Positions 17,020 to 29,099 are shown, counted from the stretch's first letter. The stretch is 64,000 bases of DNA from Ruminococcus sp. (GCA_017525915.1 JAFXSC010000022.1:310001-374000), one strand, 5' to 3'. Made by a program: numbers and translations. Notes: generated by a model not told the origin, from the sequence alone.

Positions 17020-17061
17020 TTAGTGCATACTGTATAGTTAGCTTCCTTTAATTAGTGCATA
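17020..17061. repeat. Two direct copies of TTAGTGCATA
   Basis: TTAGTGCATA at 17020-17029 and again at 17052-17061, 32 bp apart (about three helical turns), just upstream of the -35 of the PH promoter and about 57 bp upstream of the rpsO -35. A nine-base copy (TTAGTGCAT) lies upstream of glgB at 46198-46206. Candidate regulator sites. Confidence 0.45.
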
Positions 17062-17117
17062 TTATACACCCGGGAAAACCGAAGCTGTCAATTTTCTGAA
17101 TTTTTTCAAAAAAGCCC

Positions 17118-17146
17118 TTTACAAATGCGGAATTATATGATATAAT
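17118..17146 (+). promoter_or_regulatory. Promoter of rpsO
   Basis: TTTACA (17118-17123), 17-bp spacer, TATAAT (17141-17146). Strong sigma-A consensus for a ribosomal protein gene. Confidence 0.8.
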
Positions 17147-17152
17147 ATTATC

Positions 17153-17233
17153 ACCGTGTACTTGGACATGGGCTTGTCCTCATTATCACCCTGCTCTGAG
17201 TTGACGGAATATATTTATTATGAGGTGCTTTCA
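17153..17233 (+). promoter_or_regulatory. 5' leader of rpsO, possible S15 autoregulatory RNA
   Basis: About 80 bases of leader with the hairpin GGACA/TGTCC (from 17164) and a CTCA/TGAG pairing after it. S15 represses its own mRNA in many bacteria through structurally diverse leaders. I see structure but cannot match a named leader class. Confidence 0.35.
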
Positions 17234-17500
17234 ATGTTACTGAAAGATGAAAAGACAGCCGTAATCGAGGCTAACAGAACTCACGAGAATGACACAGGAT
17301 CTCCTGAGGTGCAGATTGCTATCCTTACAAGAAGGATCAACGACCTTACTGCTCATCTCAAGACCCACAAGAACGACCACCACTCCAGAAGAGGTCTTCT
17401 CAAGATGGTTGGTCACAGACGTAACCTTCTCGCTTATCTCAAGAAGAAGGACATCAACAGATACCGTGCTGTTGTAGAGAAGCTCGGTCTCCGTAAGTGA
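17234..17500 (+). CDS. rpsO: 30S ribosomal protein S15
   Basis: 88-aa primary 16S rRNA-binding protein of the small-subunit platform. It matches S15 throughout: [39 protein letters not shown] and [12 protein letters not shown]. The frame is open back to 17156, but ATG 17234 (GAGGTG eight bases upstream) gives the normal S15 N-terminus. It is followed by pnp, the conserved rpsO-pnp order. Confidence 0.97.
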   Translation: MLLKDEKTAVIEANRTHENDTGSPEVQIAILTRRINDLTAHLKTHKNDHHSRRGLLKMVGHRRNLLAYLKKKDINRYRAVVEKLGLRK

Positions 17501-17513
17501 TCATACGTTCATG

Positions 17514-17542
17514 AAGGCAGAGGGGGCATCCCCTTCTGCCTT
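17514..17542 (+). terminator. Terminator between rpsO and pnp
   Basis: 13-bp stem (AAGGCAGAGGGGG with CCCCTTCTGCCTT, one G-U pair) and loop CAT, followed by TACGTCTTTCT. A strong hairpin with a weak T-tract, so partial termination is likely. Confidence 0.65.
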
Positions 17543-17564
17543 TACGTCTTTCTCACAAACAGAT

Positions 17565-17648
17565 GCAGCTATGGCTTTTAGCATTAAACTGTGGCTCATA
17601 GGCACGCTTATCCTGTTATGCGCCAGAGTTTATTGCTAAAGCCGCTGC
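17565..17648 (+). promoter_or_regulatory. Long imperfect RNA hairpin in the rpsO-pnp intergenic region
   Basis: An 84-base segment folds end to end. Paired blocks from the outside are GCAGC/GCTGC, GGCTTT/AAAGCC, AGCA/TGCT, AAACT/AGTTT, TGGC/GCCA and CATA/TATG, separated by small bulges, mismatches and a 2x2 loop. It ends about 20 bases before the pnp ribosome binding site. In E. coli a comparable pnp leader hairpin is cut by RNase III and then destabilised by PNPase itself. The same role here is inference. Confidence 0.6.
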
Positions 17649-17678
17649 TAAAATTCTATATTTTACAGGAGGTATTTT

Positions 17679-19793
17679 ATGTTCGAGAATTACAGAAAAT
17701 TTGAAACTACCTATGCCGGAAGACCTCTCGTTGTAGAGACAGGCAAGACCTGCGGTCTTTCTAACGGCTCTTGCTGGGTAAGATACGGCGAGACAGTAGT
17801 TATGGCTAACGTTACTGCAAGCGCAAAGCCCAGAGAAGGCGTTGACTTCTTCCCGCTCTCAGTTGACTACGAGGAGAGACTCTACTCCGTAGGCAAGATC
17901 CCCGGAAGCTTCACAAAGAGAGAGGGAAAGCCCACTGAAAAGGCTATCCTTACTTCCCGCTGCGTTGACAGACCTATACGTCCCCTTTTCCCGAAGGATA
18001 TGAGAAACGACGTTTCCGTTGTTATGACTGTCCTTGCTGTTGAGCCTGACAACTCACCCGAGATCACAGGTATGATAGCTACTTCAATCGCTATCTCTAT
18101 TTCCGATATCCCGTGGAACGGTCCTATCGCCGGCATCAACGTTGGTCTCGTTGACGGCGAGATCGTCCTCAACCCCACTCTCGAGCAGAGAGCAAAGACA
18201 GACCTTGTACTTACCGTTGCCGGTACAGCCGAAAAGATCGTTATGATCGAGGCTGGCGCTAACGAGGTTCCCGAGGACACAATGCTCGAAGCTATCCTCA
18301 AGGGTCATGAGGAGATCAAGAAGATGGTCGCTTTCATCAGCGATATCCGTTCACAGATCGGCAAGCCCAAGTTCGCATTTGAGTCAATGGAAGTTGACCA
18401 CGATATGTTCGATGCTATCGAGGCTTTCGCAAGCGACAGAGTAAAGTTCGCTCTTGATACAAACGACAAGAATGTCCGCGACGAGAGACTTGCTCCTATC
18501 GTTGACGATATTCACGCTAACTTTGATGAGAAGTACCCCGAGCAGATCGCTATGATCGACGAGTGCATCTACAAGCTCCAGAAGAAGATCGTCCGCAACT
18601 GGCTTTACGAGGGCAAGCGTGTTGACGGCAGAGGTATCGACGAGATCCGTCCTCTTGCTGCTGAAGTTGGTCTTCTCCCCAGAGTTCACGGCTCAGGCCT
18701 TTTCACAAGAGGTCAGACACAGGTTCTCACTATCGCTACACTCGGTCCTGTCAGCGACGCTCAGAAGCTCGACGGTCTCGATGAGGAAGATACCAAAAGA
18801 TATATGCACCAGTACAACTTCCCGAGCTATTCAGTCGGCGAGACCAAGCCCAGCAGAGGTCCCGGACGCCGCGAGATCGGTCACGGTGCGCTCGCTGAGA
18901 GAGCTCTTGCTCCTGTTATCCCCTCTGTTGAGGAATTCCCCTATTCATTCAGACTTGTTTCCGAGGTTCTCTCCTCCAACGGTTCAACATCACAGGGCTC
19001 AATCTGCGGTTCTACCCTCGCACTCATGGACGCTGGCGTTCCGATAAAGGCTCCCGTTGCAGGTATCTCCTGCGGTCTTATCACTAAGCCTGACAGTGAT
19101 GAATTCATGACAATGGTAGATATCCAGGGCCTTGAGGACTTCTTCGGCGACATGGACTTCAAGGTCGGCGGTACTCACAAGGGAATCACTGCTATCCAGG
19201 TAGATATCAAGGTCGACGGTCTTACTCCTGCTATCATCAAGGAGGCTTTCGAGAAAACAAGAAAGGCTCGTATCTATATCCTCGACGAGATCATGCTGAA
19301 GGCTATTCCTGAGCCCAGAGCTGACGTCAGCAAGTACGCTCCCAAGATGCTCCAGACAAAGGTTCCCGTAGACAAGATCCGTGAAGTTATCGGTTCCGGC
19401 GGAAAGGTCATCCAGAAGATATCCGCTGACTGCGATGTAAAGATCGACATCAACGATGACGGTAACGTATTCATCAGCGGTATCAACGGCGAGAATGCAA
19501 GAAAGGCTCTCCAGATCGTTAATACTATCGCCTTCGGTCCCGAGGTAGGCGCTCTTTACAGAGGAAAGGTAGTAAAGACTATCGAGATTGGTGCATTCGT
19601 TGAGATCGTTCCCGGAGTTGACGGACTTGTACACATCTCCAAGCTTGACAAGTCAAGAGTTGAAAAGGTGGAGGACGTTGTTACCGTAGGCGACGAGATC
19701 GTTGTTAAGGTTCTCGGCTATGACCGCATGAACCGCCTCAACCTCTCACGCAAGGACGCTCTTGCTGATATCGAAGCTAAGCAGAATAAGTAA
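17679..19793 (+). CDS. pnp: Polynucleotide phosphorylase
   Basis: Trimeric 3'-5' phosphorolytic exoribonuclease of the degradosome. The 704-aa protein has two RNase PH domains (about 10-230 and 310-540) with an alpha-helical linker, then KH (IREVIGSGGKVIQKI) and S1 (GALYRGKVVKTIEIGAFVEI) domains. The catalytic half carries GTHKGITAIQVDIKVDGL and the GPGRREIGHGALAERAL block. AGGAGGT precedes the ATG. Codon use is strongly biased, as for highly expressed genes. Confidence 0.97.
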   Translation: MFENYRKFETTYAGRPLVVETGKTCGLSNGSCWVRYGETVVMANVTASAKPREGVDFFPLSVDYEERLYSVGKIPGSFTKREGKPTEKAILTSRCVDRPIRPLFPKDMRNDVSVVMTVLAVEPDNSPEITGMIATSIAISISDIPWNGPIAGINVGLVDGEIVLNPTLEQRAKTDLVLTVAGTAEKIVMIEAGANEVPEDTMLEAILKGHEEIKKMVAFISDIRSQIGKPKFAFESMEVDHDMFDAIEAFASDRVKFALDTNDKNVRDERLAPIVDDIHANFDEKYPEQIAMIDECIYKLQKKIVRNWLYEGKRVDGRGIDEIRPLAAEVGLLPRVHGSGLFTRGQTQVLTIATLGPVSDAQKLDGLDEEDTKRYMHQYNFPSYSVGETKPSRGPGRREIGHGALAERALAPVIPSVEEFPYSFRLVSEVLSSNGSTSQGSICGSTLALMDAGVPIKAPVAGISCGLITKPDSDEFMTMVDIQGLEDFFGDMDFKVGGTHKGITAIQVDIKVDGLTPAIIKEAFEKTRKARIYILDEIMLKAIPEPRADVSKYAPKMLQTKVPVDKIREVIGSGGKVIQKISADCDVKIDINDDGNVFISGINGENARKALQIVNTIAFGPEVGALYRGKVVKTIEIGAFVEIVPGVDGLVHISKLDKSRVEKVEDVVTVGDEIVVKVLGYDRMNRLNLSRKDALADIEAKQNK

Positions 19794-19801
19794 TTAATGA
19801 G

Positions 19802-19824
19802 AACGCTGCCATTACGGCAGCGTT
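19802..19824 (+). terminator. Terminator of pnp
   Basis: Perfect 9-bp stem AACGCTGCC/GGCAGCGTT with loop ATTAC followed by TTTTGC, eight bases after the stop codon. Confidence 0.9.
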
Positions 19825-19883
19825 TTTTGCTAAAACGGCATAAGTGCTATACAATAATAATTACAGGAATGCTGGTGAATGAT

Positions 19884-20540
19884 ATGAATAAAGAATGGTC
19901 TGAACTGAATAAGACGATGCAGGCTAAAATCAAAAAGAGGGACTCTTTTCCTGACTGCATGAATACACTGTTTGAATTGCGCAATAAGCTCATGCAGACA
20001 ATAATATCATTCAAAAATGACCTGTCCAGAGAGGACTTTAATGCGATACCTTTCATAAAAGCGGACGGTTATCACAGTAAGACTGTCGCATATTCGCTGT
20101 GGCATATTTTCAGGATAGAGGATATCGTTGCACATACACTGATCAATTGCGATGAACAGGTATTCTTCTCAGGCAATTATCAGAAGCGAATCAGCTCTCC
20201 GATCATAACGACTGGAAATGAGCTTGTAAAGAACGAGATTTCCGAGTTTTCAAAGCAGTTGGATATCAACGGGCTGTATTCATATATCTATGAGGTCAGA
20301 GAAAGCACAGAAGCTATACTCCGCGATATGCCTTTTGAAAGGCTCAGACAGAAAATATCCGTGGAGCGCAGAGATGTACTTCAAAAAATGAATGTCGTGA
20401 GCAGTAACGAGAACGCCGCGTGGCTAATTGACTATTGGTGCGGCAAAGATATCCGTGGCTTGATACAAATGCCGTTTTCAAGGCATTGGATAATGCATAT
20501 TGAAGCAAGTCTGCGTATTAAGGATAAAATAAGGCGCTGA
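19884..20540 (+). CDS. DinB/YfiT-like putative metalloprotein
   Basis: 218-aa four-helix-bundle protein of the DinB superfamily, whose members are often thiol transferases or of unknown function. Two helices carry the spaced histidines expected for a metal site: AYSLWHIFRIEDIVAH and PFSRHWIMHIEASL. The frame extends back to 19797 through the pnp terminator, so that start is rejected. ATG 19884 has GGTGA eight bases upstream. Lower GC and more rare codons than pnp suggest weak expression or acquisition. Monocistronic, with its own terminator. Confidence 0.72.
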   Translation: MNKEWSELNKTMQAKIKKRDSFPDCMNTLFELRNKLMQTIISFKNDLSREDFNAIPFIKADGYHSKTVAYSLWHIFRIEDIVAHTLINCDEQVFFSGNYQKRISSPIITTGNELVKNEISEFSKQLDINGLYSYIYEVRESTEAILRDMPFERLRQKISVERRDVLQKMNVVSSNENAAWLIDYWCGKDIRGLIQMPFSRHWIMHIEASLRIKDKIRR

Positions 20541-20552
20541 CCGCAAACAAAT

Positions 20553-20578
20553 GCCCCGAAGCAATATGGCTTCGGGGC
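20553..20578. terminator. Bidirectional terminator, DinB-like gene / V-ATPase operon
   Basis: 10-bp perfect stem GCCCCGAAGC/GCTTCGGGGC with a six-base loop and T-runs on both sides (TCATTTTTT on the plus side), between convergent genes. Confidence 0.9.
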
Positions 20579-20588
20579 TCATTTTTTA

Positions 20589-21239
20589 TCAGTGATAGTT
20601 ATGCTTCTGCTTTAGCACCATATCCTTGACCTTCATGAGCGAAGTAGTGGTGCTTCTCTCGTTCTCGGAGAGCTTCATCGTGATGAACTTGATAGTCTCC
20701 TCATAATCCGGTATCATGATGTGCTCGAGAGCGTTTACACGGCGGCGGGTCTTTTCTATCTCGTCCGCCATAAGCTGACACGCCTTTTCAACCTCCGCAA
20801 GCCTTATCATCTTCGGAAAGACCTCGCTCAGTGCCTTTACTGCACCGTCAAGGTCAATGGAGGTGAAAGCAGTACCATAGGAATAGATGTCATTTGCATC
20901 GCTTGTACGGTATTTCGGGTCAAAGACCGGTATCATGACGCTCATGACGTTCTTCTCGCCGACTTCAAGCTCGACCTCCTGCTTCGGTAGCATAAGTGCA
21001 GTTTCAAGCATCTCGCGCTGCATAACAGAACCTGCAACAGCCATATAACGGTCAGCCTCAGCGATAGCAGTCTCGACCTCGCTGCGGAGCTGACGGTTCT
21101 CCTTAATCAGTATCATGAACTGCCTCATAAGCTCATCGCGCTTGTCTTTGAGCAGCTTATGTCCCCGGCGTGCGGAAACAAGCTTGGCTTTGAGCTTGCT
21201 GAGCTCCATTCGCGTGGGGTTCACGTTAAGTCTTGCCAA
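20589..21239 (-). CDS. atpD: V/A-type ATPase central stalk subunit D
   Basis: Rotor axle that turns inside the A3B3 head. The 216-aa protein is mostly coiled coil, with a typical N-terminus (LNVNPTRMELSKLKAKL) and C-terminal helix (ALEHIMIPDYEETIKFI). The start codon is TTG 21239 with GAGGTGAG upstream; no nearby in-frame ATG restores the conserved N-terminus. Last gene of the operon, 10 bp after atpB. Confidence 0.93.
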   Translation of the reverse strand: MARLNVNPTRMELSKLKAKLVSARRGHKLLKDKRDELMRQFMILIKENRQLRSEVETAIAEADRYMAVAGSVMQREMLETALMLPKQEVELEVGEKNVMSVMIPVFDPKYRTSDANDIYSYGTAFTSIDLDGAVKALSEVFPKMIRLAEVEKACQLMADEIEKTRRRVNALEHIMIPDYEETIKFITMKLSENERSTTTSLMKVKDMVLKQKHNYH

Positions 21240-21249
21240 TCAGCTCACC

Positions 21250-22626
21250 TCATTTCTGAGTGTCGTAATACTTTGTAAGGTATTCTTCCCTGATACGGCG
21301 CAGCTCACTCCTTGGGAGAAGCTTCAGCAGCTCCCATCCGATAGAAAGCGTATCCTCGATGCTTCGGTCATTTTCAAAGCCCTGTGAGACGTATCTGCGC
21401 TCGAATTCATCGGCAAACTTTGCATAGAGAAGGTCGGTAGGAGTGAGGGCTGCCTCACCGAGAACTACCATGAGCTCCTTCGCGTCCTTTCCTCTTGCGT
21501 ATGCGGAGAAGAGCTGGTTCATCGTATCCGAATGGTCGGCACGGGTCTTGCCCTCGCCGATACCCTTATCTTTAAGTCTTGACAGGGACGGAAGAACGTC
21601 CACAGGTGGATTGATTCCCTTGCGGTAAAGCTCACGCGAGAGGATTATCTGTCCCTCTGTGATGTAGCCGGTAAGGTCAGGGATAGGGTGGGTCTTGTCG
21701 TCCTCGGGCATGGTGAGAATTGGTATCATGGTGATACTTCCCTCTTTGCCCTCCTGACGTCCTGCACGCTCGTAGATAGTTGCAAGGTCGGTATACATAT
21801 AACCAGGATAGCCGCGGCGTCCGGGAACTTCCTTTCTCGCAGCCGATACCTCACGAAGAGCGTCCGCATAGTTGGTGATATCTGTGAGTATAACAAGAAC
21901 GTGCATACCCTTTTCAAATGCAAGATACTCCGCAGCAGTAAGTGCCATTTTAGGAGTTGCAAGTCTCTCGATAGCGGAATCGTTCGCAAGATTTATGAAC
22001 AGCACTGTTCTGTCAATCGCGCCTGTTGACTTGAAGCTCTGAACAAAGTATTCCGATTCCTCGAAGGTTATGCCCATTGCGGCAAATACAACGGCAAACT
22101 GCTCGTCCTTGCCGCGTACCTTAGCCTGACGTGCTATCTGAGCGGCAAACTGAGCGTGCGGAAGTCCGCTCGCCGAGAATATCGGGAGCTTCTGTCCTCT
22201 TACGAGGGTATTCAGTCCGTCAATTGCCGAAACACCGGTCTGTATGAACTCCTGCGGGTATCTTCTTGCGACCGGATTCATCGGAAGTCCGTTTACGTCC
22301 ATACGCATATCCGGGATTATCTCTGGACCGTCGTCGATAGGACGTCCCATACCGTCAAAAACTCGTCCGAGCATATCCTCGGAAACGCCGAGCTCCATCT
22401 GATGACCGGAGAATACCACGCTGCTGTCCTTTAAGTTGATACCGGCAGCATTCTCGAAAAGCTGTACAAGCGCATTCGTGCCATCTATCTCAAGCACGCG
22501 GCAGCGCCTTTTCTCGCCGTTTGAAAGTCTGATATCGGCAAGCTCGCCGTATGTGACGTTCTCAACGTCCTTTACGAGCAGCAGAGGACCTGCCGCTTCT
22601 TCAATAGTTCTGTATTCTCTTGGCAT
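21250..22626 (-). CDS. atpB: V/A-type ATPase non-catalytic subunit B
   Basis: 458-aa regulatory nucleotide-site subunit of the A3B3 hexamer. It carries the B-family signature [18 protein letters not shown] and TIYERAGR, and lacks a functional P-loop as expected. The start ATG shares one base with the atpA stop (TAATG), giving equimolar translation of A and B. Confidence 0.96.
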   Translation of the reverse strand: MPREYRTIEEAAGPLLLVKDVENVTYGELADIRLSNGEKRRCRVLEIDGTNALVQLFENAAGINLKDSSVVFSGHQMELGVSEDMLGRVFDGMGRPIDDGPEIIPDMRMDVNGLPMNPVARRYPQEFIQTGVSAIDGLNTLVRGQKLPIFSASGLPHAQFAAQIARQAKVRGKDEQFAVVFAAMGITFEESEYFVQSFKSTGAIDRTVLFINLANDSAIERLATPKMALTAAEYLAFEKGMHVLVILTDITNYADALREVSAARKEVPGRRGYPGYMYTDLATIYERAGRQEGKEGSITMIPILTMPEDDKTHPIPDLTGYITEGQIILSRELYRKGINPPVDVLPSLSRLKDKGIGEGKTRADHSDTMNQLFSAYARGKDAKELMVVLGEAALTPTDLLYAKFADEFERRYVSQGFENDRSIEDTLSIGWELLKLLPRSELRRIREEYLTKYYDTQK

Positions 22627-24395
22627 TAGTCCTTCTCCCTTCTCAGCAGGTCATCGAGCTCAGAGGATATCTCAACTGATACCGCGCTGAATTCGCGGTC
22701 GGTGTCAGCTTCCGGTACATACTTGAAACGTCCGATCTTTTCACGGACAGGAAGTCCGGATATCTCCTCTATATCGGCACCCTTCTTTATTGCTTCGGCA
22801 GCCTCATCGTTGAAATTGAGTATCAGCTTCATCATGTAGAGCTGCTTTTTAAGGCTGGTATATGTATCGACCTCATGGAATGCGAGCTGGTGGAGAAAGT
22901 CCTCACGGATAGAACGTGCAGTCTCCATTTTGAGGCGGTCACCTGCGGAGAGAGCGTCCATACCGATAAGCTTAACTATTTCCTTCAGCTCGGATTCATC
23001 GTGAAGAATTGCCATGAACCTTGCTCTATCCTTCATCCAGTCAACAGAAACGTTGTTATCATACCACTTGGCAAGAGAATCCGCATAGAGGGAATAGCTC
23101 GTGAGCCAGTTTATAGCCGGGAAGTGTCTCTGGTAGGCGAGGTTTGAATCAAGTCCCCAGAAAACCTTTACGATACGGAGAGTTGCCTGCGAAACAGGCT
23201 CAGAAATATCACCGCCGGGAGGCGAAACTGCGCCGATAACGGAAAGTGCACCTTCCCTGCCCTCTGTCCCGTTGGAAATGACTCTGCCCGCACGCTCATA
23301 GAACTGAGCGAGACGGCTTCCGAGGTAGGCAGGATAGCCCTCATCGCCGGGCATTTCCTCAAGACGTCCCGACATCTCACGGAGAGCCTCAGCCCAGCGT
23401 GAAGTCGAATCAGCCATAAGTGCAACGGAATAGCCCATATCACGGTAATACTCTGCAATGGTGATACCGGTGTAAACGGAAGCTTCACGCGCTGCAACAG
23501 GCATATCCGATGTATTTGCGATAAGCACGGTACGCTCCATGAGCGATTTGCCCGTGTTCGGATCTATAAGCTCCGGGAACTCGTTGAGAACGTCGGTCAT
23601 TTCGTTTCCGCGCTCGCCGCATCCGATGTACACGATTATATCAGCATCAGCCCACTTTGCAAGCTGGTGCTGAGTTACGGTCTTGCCGCTTCCGAAAGGT
23701 CCGGGGATAGCCGCAACGCCGCCCTTTGCTATCGGGAAAAGGCAGTCAACTACTCGCTGCCCCGTTACAAGAGGCATATCCGGGGAGAGCTTCTTCTTGT
23801 AGGGTCTGCCGCGGCGTACCGGCCATTTTTGTATCAGGGAAAGCTCCCTCTCGCCGTTTGCTGTCGTGACCACGCATACAGTCTCATCGGCGTGGAATTC
23901 GCCGGACTTTATTGTTTTCACCTTGCCCTCAACGCCGTTGGGGACCATGATCTTATGGAGAACGATATCCGTTTCCTGAACGGTACCTATGATATCACCG
24001 CCGACTACCTTGTCGCCTTCCTCAACGGCAGGCTCGAACTTCCATACCCTGTCCCTTTTGAGAGAGGGCACTTCAACGCCTCGCTGGAGACTGTTTCCGG
24101 CGACCCTGCGGATATCATCGAGCGGACGCTGTATACCGTCGAAGATACTGCCTATAAGCCCCGGTCCGAGCTCAACGCTCATAGGCTCACCTGTGGACTC
24201 CACCTGCTCGCCTGTTCCGAGACCGGAGGTCTCCTCATAGACCTGCACTGAGGCACGGTCGCCGTGCATCTCGATTATCTCACCGATAAGCCTTTTATTG
24301 CTGACGCGGACAACGTCAAACATATTAGAGTCCCTCATTCCCTCTGCGACAACGAGAGGACCCGAAACCTTTACTATTGTACCTATGCTGCTCAT
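22626..24395 (-). CDS. atpA: V/A-type ATPase catalytic subunit A
   Basis: 589-aa catalytic subunit. The P-loop is GPFGSGKT (about residues 231-238), preceded by the bulge domain specific to V/A-type A subunits (about 110-190). [11 protein letters not shown] and the [20 protein letters not shown] block (20 residues) are present. In this organism it probably pumps ions at the expense of ATP or works in reverse, depending on the gradient. Confidence 0.97.
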   Translation of the reverse strand: MSSIGTIVKVSGPLVVAEGMRDSNMFDVVRVSNKRLIGEIIEMHGDRASVQVYEETSGLGTGEQVESTGEPMSVELGPGLIGSIFDGIQRPLDDIRRVAGNSLQRGVEVPSLKRDRVWKFEPAVEEGDKVVGGDIIGTVQETDIVLHKIMVPNGVEGKVKTIKSGEFHADETVCVVTTANGERELSLIQKWPVRRGRPYKKKLSPDMPLVTGQRVVDCLFPIAKGGVAAIPGPFGSGKTVTQHQLAKWADADIIVYIGCGERGNEMTDVLNEFPELIDPNTGKSLMERTVLIANTSDMPVAAREASVYTGITIAEYYRDMGYSVALMADSTSRWAEALREMSGRLEEMPGDEGYPAYLGSRLAQFYERAGRVISNGTEGREGALSVIGAVSPPGGDISEPVSQATLRIVKVFWGLDSNLAYQRHFPAINWLTSYSLYADSLAKWYDNNVSVDWMKDRARFMAILHDESELKEIVKLIGMDALSAGDRLKMETARSIREDFLHQLAFHEVDTYTSLKKQLYMMKLILNFNDEAAEAIKKGADIEEISGLPVREKIGRFKYVPEADTDREFSAVSVEISSELDDLLRREKD

Positions 24396-24416
24396 TGGGT
24401 ATCATCAGCCTCTTTT

Positions 24417-24728
24417 CTAATTGAGTATATCTGAGCCTACTGCCTTTTCGACCGCATCATGCAGCGACCTCATGCCCTCTCCGGTATTGCCTTCTATCGC
24501 AGGGATAAGGACTATCGCCGGCAGTCTGCTGCTTCTGTATTTATTTATCGTATCGCTGACGAGAGCCGCCGCTGGCTCTGTTATATATATCACGGCAAAA
24601 TCAGTTGCGGCAAGTCTTGTCAGAAGCTTTTTTATGCGTTCCGGTTCTGTTTCACAGAACACAGAAAGTCCGAGTGCAGCAAAGCCGGAAACGCTTGCAC
24701 TGTCACCGATAACGGCTGCCTTATACAT
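24417..24728 (-). CDS. atpF: V/A-type ATPase stalk subunit F
   Basis: 103-aa small rotor subunit that binds subunit D. It has the typical start (YKAAVIGDSASVSGFAALG) and ATDFAVIYITE in a Rossmann-like fold. The start overlaps the atpC stop by 8 bases. Confidence 0.88.
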   Translation of the reverse strand: MYKAAVIGDSASVSGFAALGLSVFCETEPERIKKLLTRLAATDFAVIYITEPAAALVSDTINKYRSSRLPAIVLIPAIEGNTGEGMRSLHDAVEKAVGSDILN

Positions 24729-25656
24729 AGAGCTTCCTCATCCTTTCCGTGATAGTATCCCTGTCAGTTCCGCATTCCTTGCAGACTGTTAGTATACGGA
24801 GATTTTTCAGTTCCGCTTCCTTTGCAATATAGTAGGCAGCGAGCGGTTCAACTCCGAAAGCCTGCATCCTTGCACTCTCAGCGTGTTCAACGATTATATC
24901 ATCGCACCATTTCTCAAACTGAGCCGGCGACTCGCGTAGAAGCTTCACAGCCTCGTTGTATGGAGTGGCCTCGAGCTGTCTGAGAAGTCCGTCAGTACCG
25001 GAAAGTGCAGCCCATATGAGAAATTCCCTGTCAAGCTCGGAACTTCCGCATATCGCACGTTCAAGGAAATGCCGTGGTTTCTGCATCAGACTGCACCTGT
25101 ATGCGGTCTTGATGTCCGCGCAGACTGTCGTAAGAACGGCAAATCTTTTCATGAAGTCATTTCCGAGATCATCGGCGCTTTTCTGCATGGCAGCAAGCGC
25201 AGCCTTGTCTATAATCGAATCCGAAAGCTGACCGTCAAGAGTGCGTGTAGCAAGCTCATACGCATCATCGGCAGCCTCCCGCATATAAGCTGGAAGAGTA
25301 TCATAGTCCTTCGAGGTAAAAGCCGCGTCGATCTCGCTATAGTTTACATTCGACGGTGAAACGCAGCAGCCTGACACTTCCCTGCCGGAAAGCTTGGACT
25401 TCAGAACAGCCTTAAGGTTGTGGAAATCGTTCCGGTAGAGCAGAATCTTCAGCGTCTCATTGCCGGGAGCATAGCTGGTGAGCAGTCCCCATACCTCCTC
25501 CATAGTCTTCGGGAAGGAAAGCTTTGAATCGAGGAGCGTTCTCATATCTGAAAGCGCAGATGTACCGATAAGCTGGTCTATATCGCTGTGTGTGAGCAGA
25601 CCGCTCTCCATAGCCTTTACAGCTGCGACAGCGCTTGCGTATTCTGTTGCGCTCAT
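24721..25656 (-). CDS. atpC: V/A-type ATPase subunit C (V0 d-like)
   Basis: 311-aa socket that joins the D-F shaft to the membrane ring. It is all-helical with the three-fold repeated bundle of the family (EYASAVAAVKAMESGLLT; ERAICGSSELDREFLIWAA). AGGTGATAAG precedes the ATG, 8 bases after the atpE stop. Confidence 0.88.
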   Translation of the reverse strand: MSATEYASAVAAVKAMESGLLTHSDIDQLIGTSALSDMRTLLDSKLSFPKTMEEVWGLLTSYAPGNETLKILLYRNDFHNLKAVLKSKLSGREVSGCCVSPSNVNYSEIDAAFTSKDYDTLPAYMREAADDAYELATRTLDGQLSDSIIDKAALAAMQKSADDLGNDFMKRFAVLTTVCADIKTAYRCSLMQKPRHFLERAICGSSELDREFLIWAALSGTDGLLRQLEATPYNEAVKLLRESPAQFEKWCDDIIVEHAESARMQAFGVEPLAAYYIAKEAELKNLRILTVCKECGTDRDTITERMRKLYV

Positions 25657-25664
25657 CTTATCAC

Positions 25665-26258
25665 CTACCTGAATAATTCCCTTGCAGCGGTATCTCTTAC
25701 CGCATCGCGTTCCGCTTCAAGAACAGCCCTGAACGAGCAGTTCTCGGAGATATTGCCGTACTGGAGAACGAAGCCGTCCGGGATATCGGCAGGTTTGCCC
25801 GATATCCTGACAGTACATCCAGCTTCAGCAGCAGCTCTGCTGATATTCTCCGCAAAGTCTGAAGGCTGCCTTGCAAGATCCCGGCTGCCGAGCCATACTG
25901 TGCCTTCGCCGCTTCTGAGCTTTGATGTTATGAGCCTCGTGAGCATTGAGAAGTATTCCTCAGCCGGAAGTGAAACGAGCTTCTTTACTGTATTGTCGAT
26001 CGCTCGGTCAATCTGTGCGACCTTGAATTCGAGTATTCTTCTTTTCATAGCAGCATCGACAGAATTGCAGGAATTCTCATAGTCACGGGCGGCGGATTCC
26101 GCTGCCTTTTTGATATAATCTGAATAAGCCTTTTCCGCATCAGCCGCAGCCTGCTTATTTATCGCACTTACTTTACTCGCAGCCGAGCTCATAAGCCTGT
26201 CTTCATTTTCCTTCTGCTGGGTTGAAATGATGTTGATTATTTCGTCAAGTCCGGACAT
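25665..26258 (-). CDS. atpE: V/A-type ATPase peripheral stalk subunit E
   Basis: 197-aa stator subunit. A long N-terminal coiled coil (ENEDRLMSSAASKVSAINKQ) is followed by a globular C-terminal domain that binds the A3B3 head. It pairs with the small coiled-coil subunit encoded by the first gene of the operon. GGAGGTG precedes the ATG. Confidence 0.88.
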   Translation of the reverse strand: MSGLDEIINIISTQQKENEDRLMSSAASKVSAINKQAAADAEKAYSDYIKKAAESAARDYENSCNSVDAAMKRRILEFKVAQIDRAIDNTVKKLVSLPAEEYFSMLTRLITSKLRSGEGTVWLGSRDLARQPSDFAENISRAAAEAGCTVRISGKPADIPDGFVLQYGNISENCSFRAVLEAERDAVRDTAARELFR

Positions 26259-26274
26259 AATCCACCTCCGACGA

Positions 26275-28714
<2,440 letters not shown>

Positions 28715-28747
28715 ATATCACATCACACTCCTTAATATCAGGTAATT

Positions 28748-29056
28748 TCAGAAGAATTCAGCTATGATACGGTCAACTGCTGATACCATGTTCTTTTCAG
28801 ATGCAGCTCGTATCCTGTCAAGCTCTTCATCGCAGTCAGCCTCAGCCTTTTTGGTGTATTCCTTAAGCCTGGCATCATATTCGCTTCGCATTCTATGAGC
28901 CTCGGCAGCTGCATCGCCGAGCTTTTTCTGTATAGTTTTTGAAGCCCTGATCTCAGCCTCGCTGACAAGCTCATCGCTTCGTACACGGGCATCGGCGTTC
29001 TTCTGTTCAAGCTCCGCCTCAGCTGAGAGTATTCTGTTCACAGCTTCAGACGCCAT
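28748..29056 (-). CDS. V/A-type ATPase peripheral stalk small subunit (AhaH/NtpF-like)
   Basis: 102-aa, almost entirely charged coiled coil (ILSAEAELEQKNADARVRSD), the partner of subunit E in the peripheral stalk. The frame is open to 29140, but ATG 29056 has GGAGGGAT directly upstream and removes an unlikely leader. First gene of the nine-gene operon, order (H)-I-K-E-C-F-A-B-D. Family assignment rests on coiled-coil character and position. Confidence 0.8.
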   Translation of the reverse strand: MASEAVNRILSAEAELEQKNADARVRSDELVSEAEIRASKTIQKKLGDAAAEAHRMRSEYDARLKEYTKKAEADCDEELDRIRAASEKNMVSAVDRIIAEFF

Positions 29057-29073
29057 ATTATCCCTCCTCAATA

Positions 29074-29090
29074 AATGACCGTTGGTCAAT
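29074..29090. promoter_or_regulatory. TGACC-GTT-GGTCA operator-like palindrome
   Basis: Perfect 5-bp arms TGACC and GGTCA around GTT, in the V-ATPase leader just downstream of the -10 of the proximal promoter. A related half-site (GTTGGTC on the minus strand) lies just downstream of the -10 of the distal promoter (29192-29198). TetR-like spacing, regulator unknown. Confidence 0.45.
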
Positions 29091-29099
29091 CTTATATAT

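Noticed and set aside
17565-17648. tRNA-like length and closing stem of the rpsO-pnp intergenic RNA
   Set aside because: No T-loop TTCGA, anticodon arm or conserved D-arm; it folds as one long hairpin.
19797-19883. Upstream extension of the DinB-like ORF
   Set aside because: It would read through the pnp terminator hairpin; the ATG at 19884 has its own ribosome binding site.
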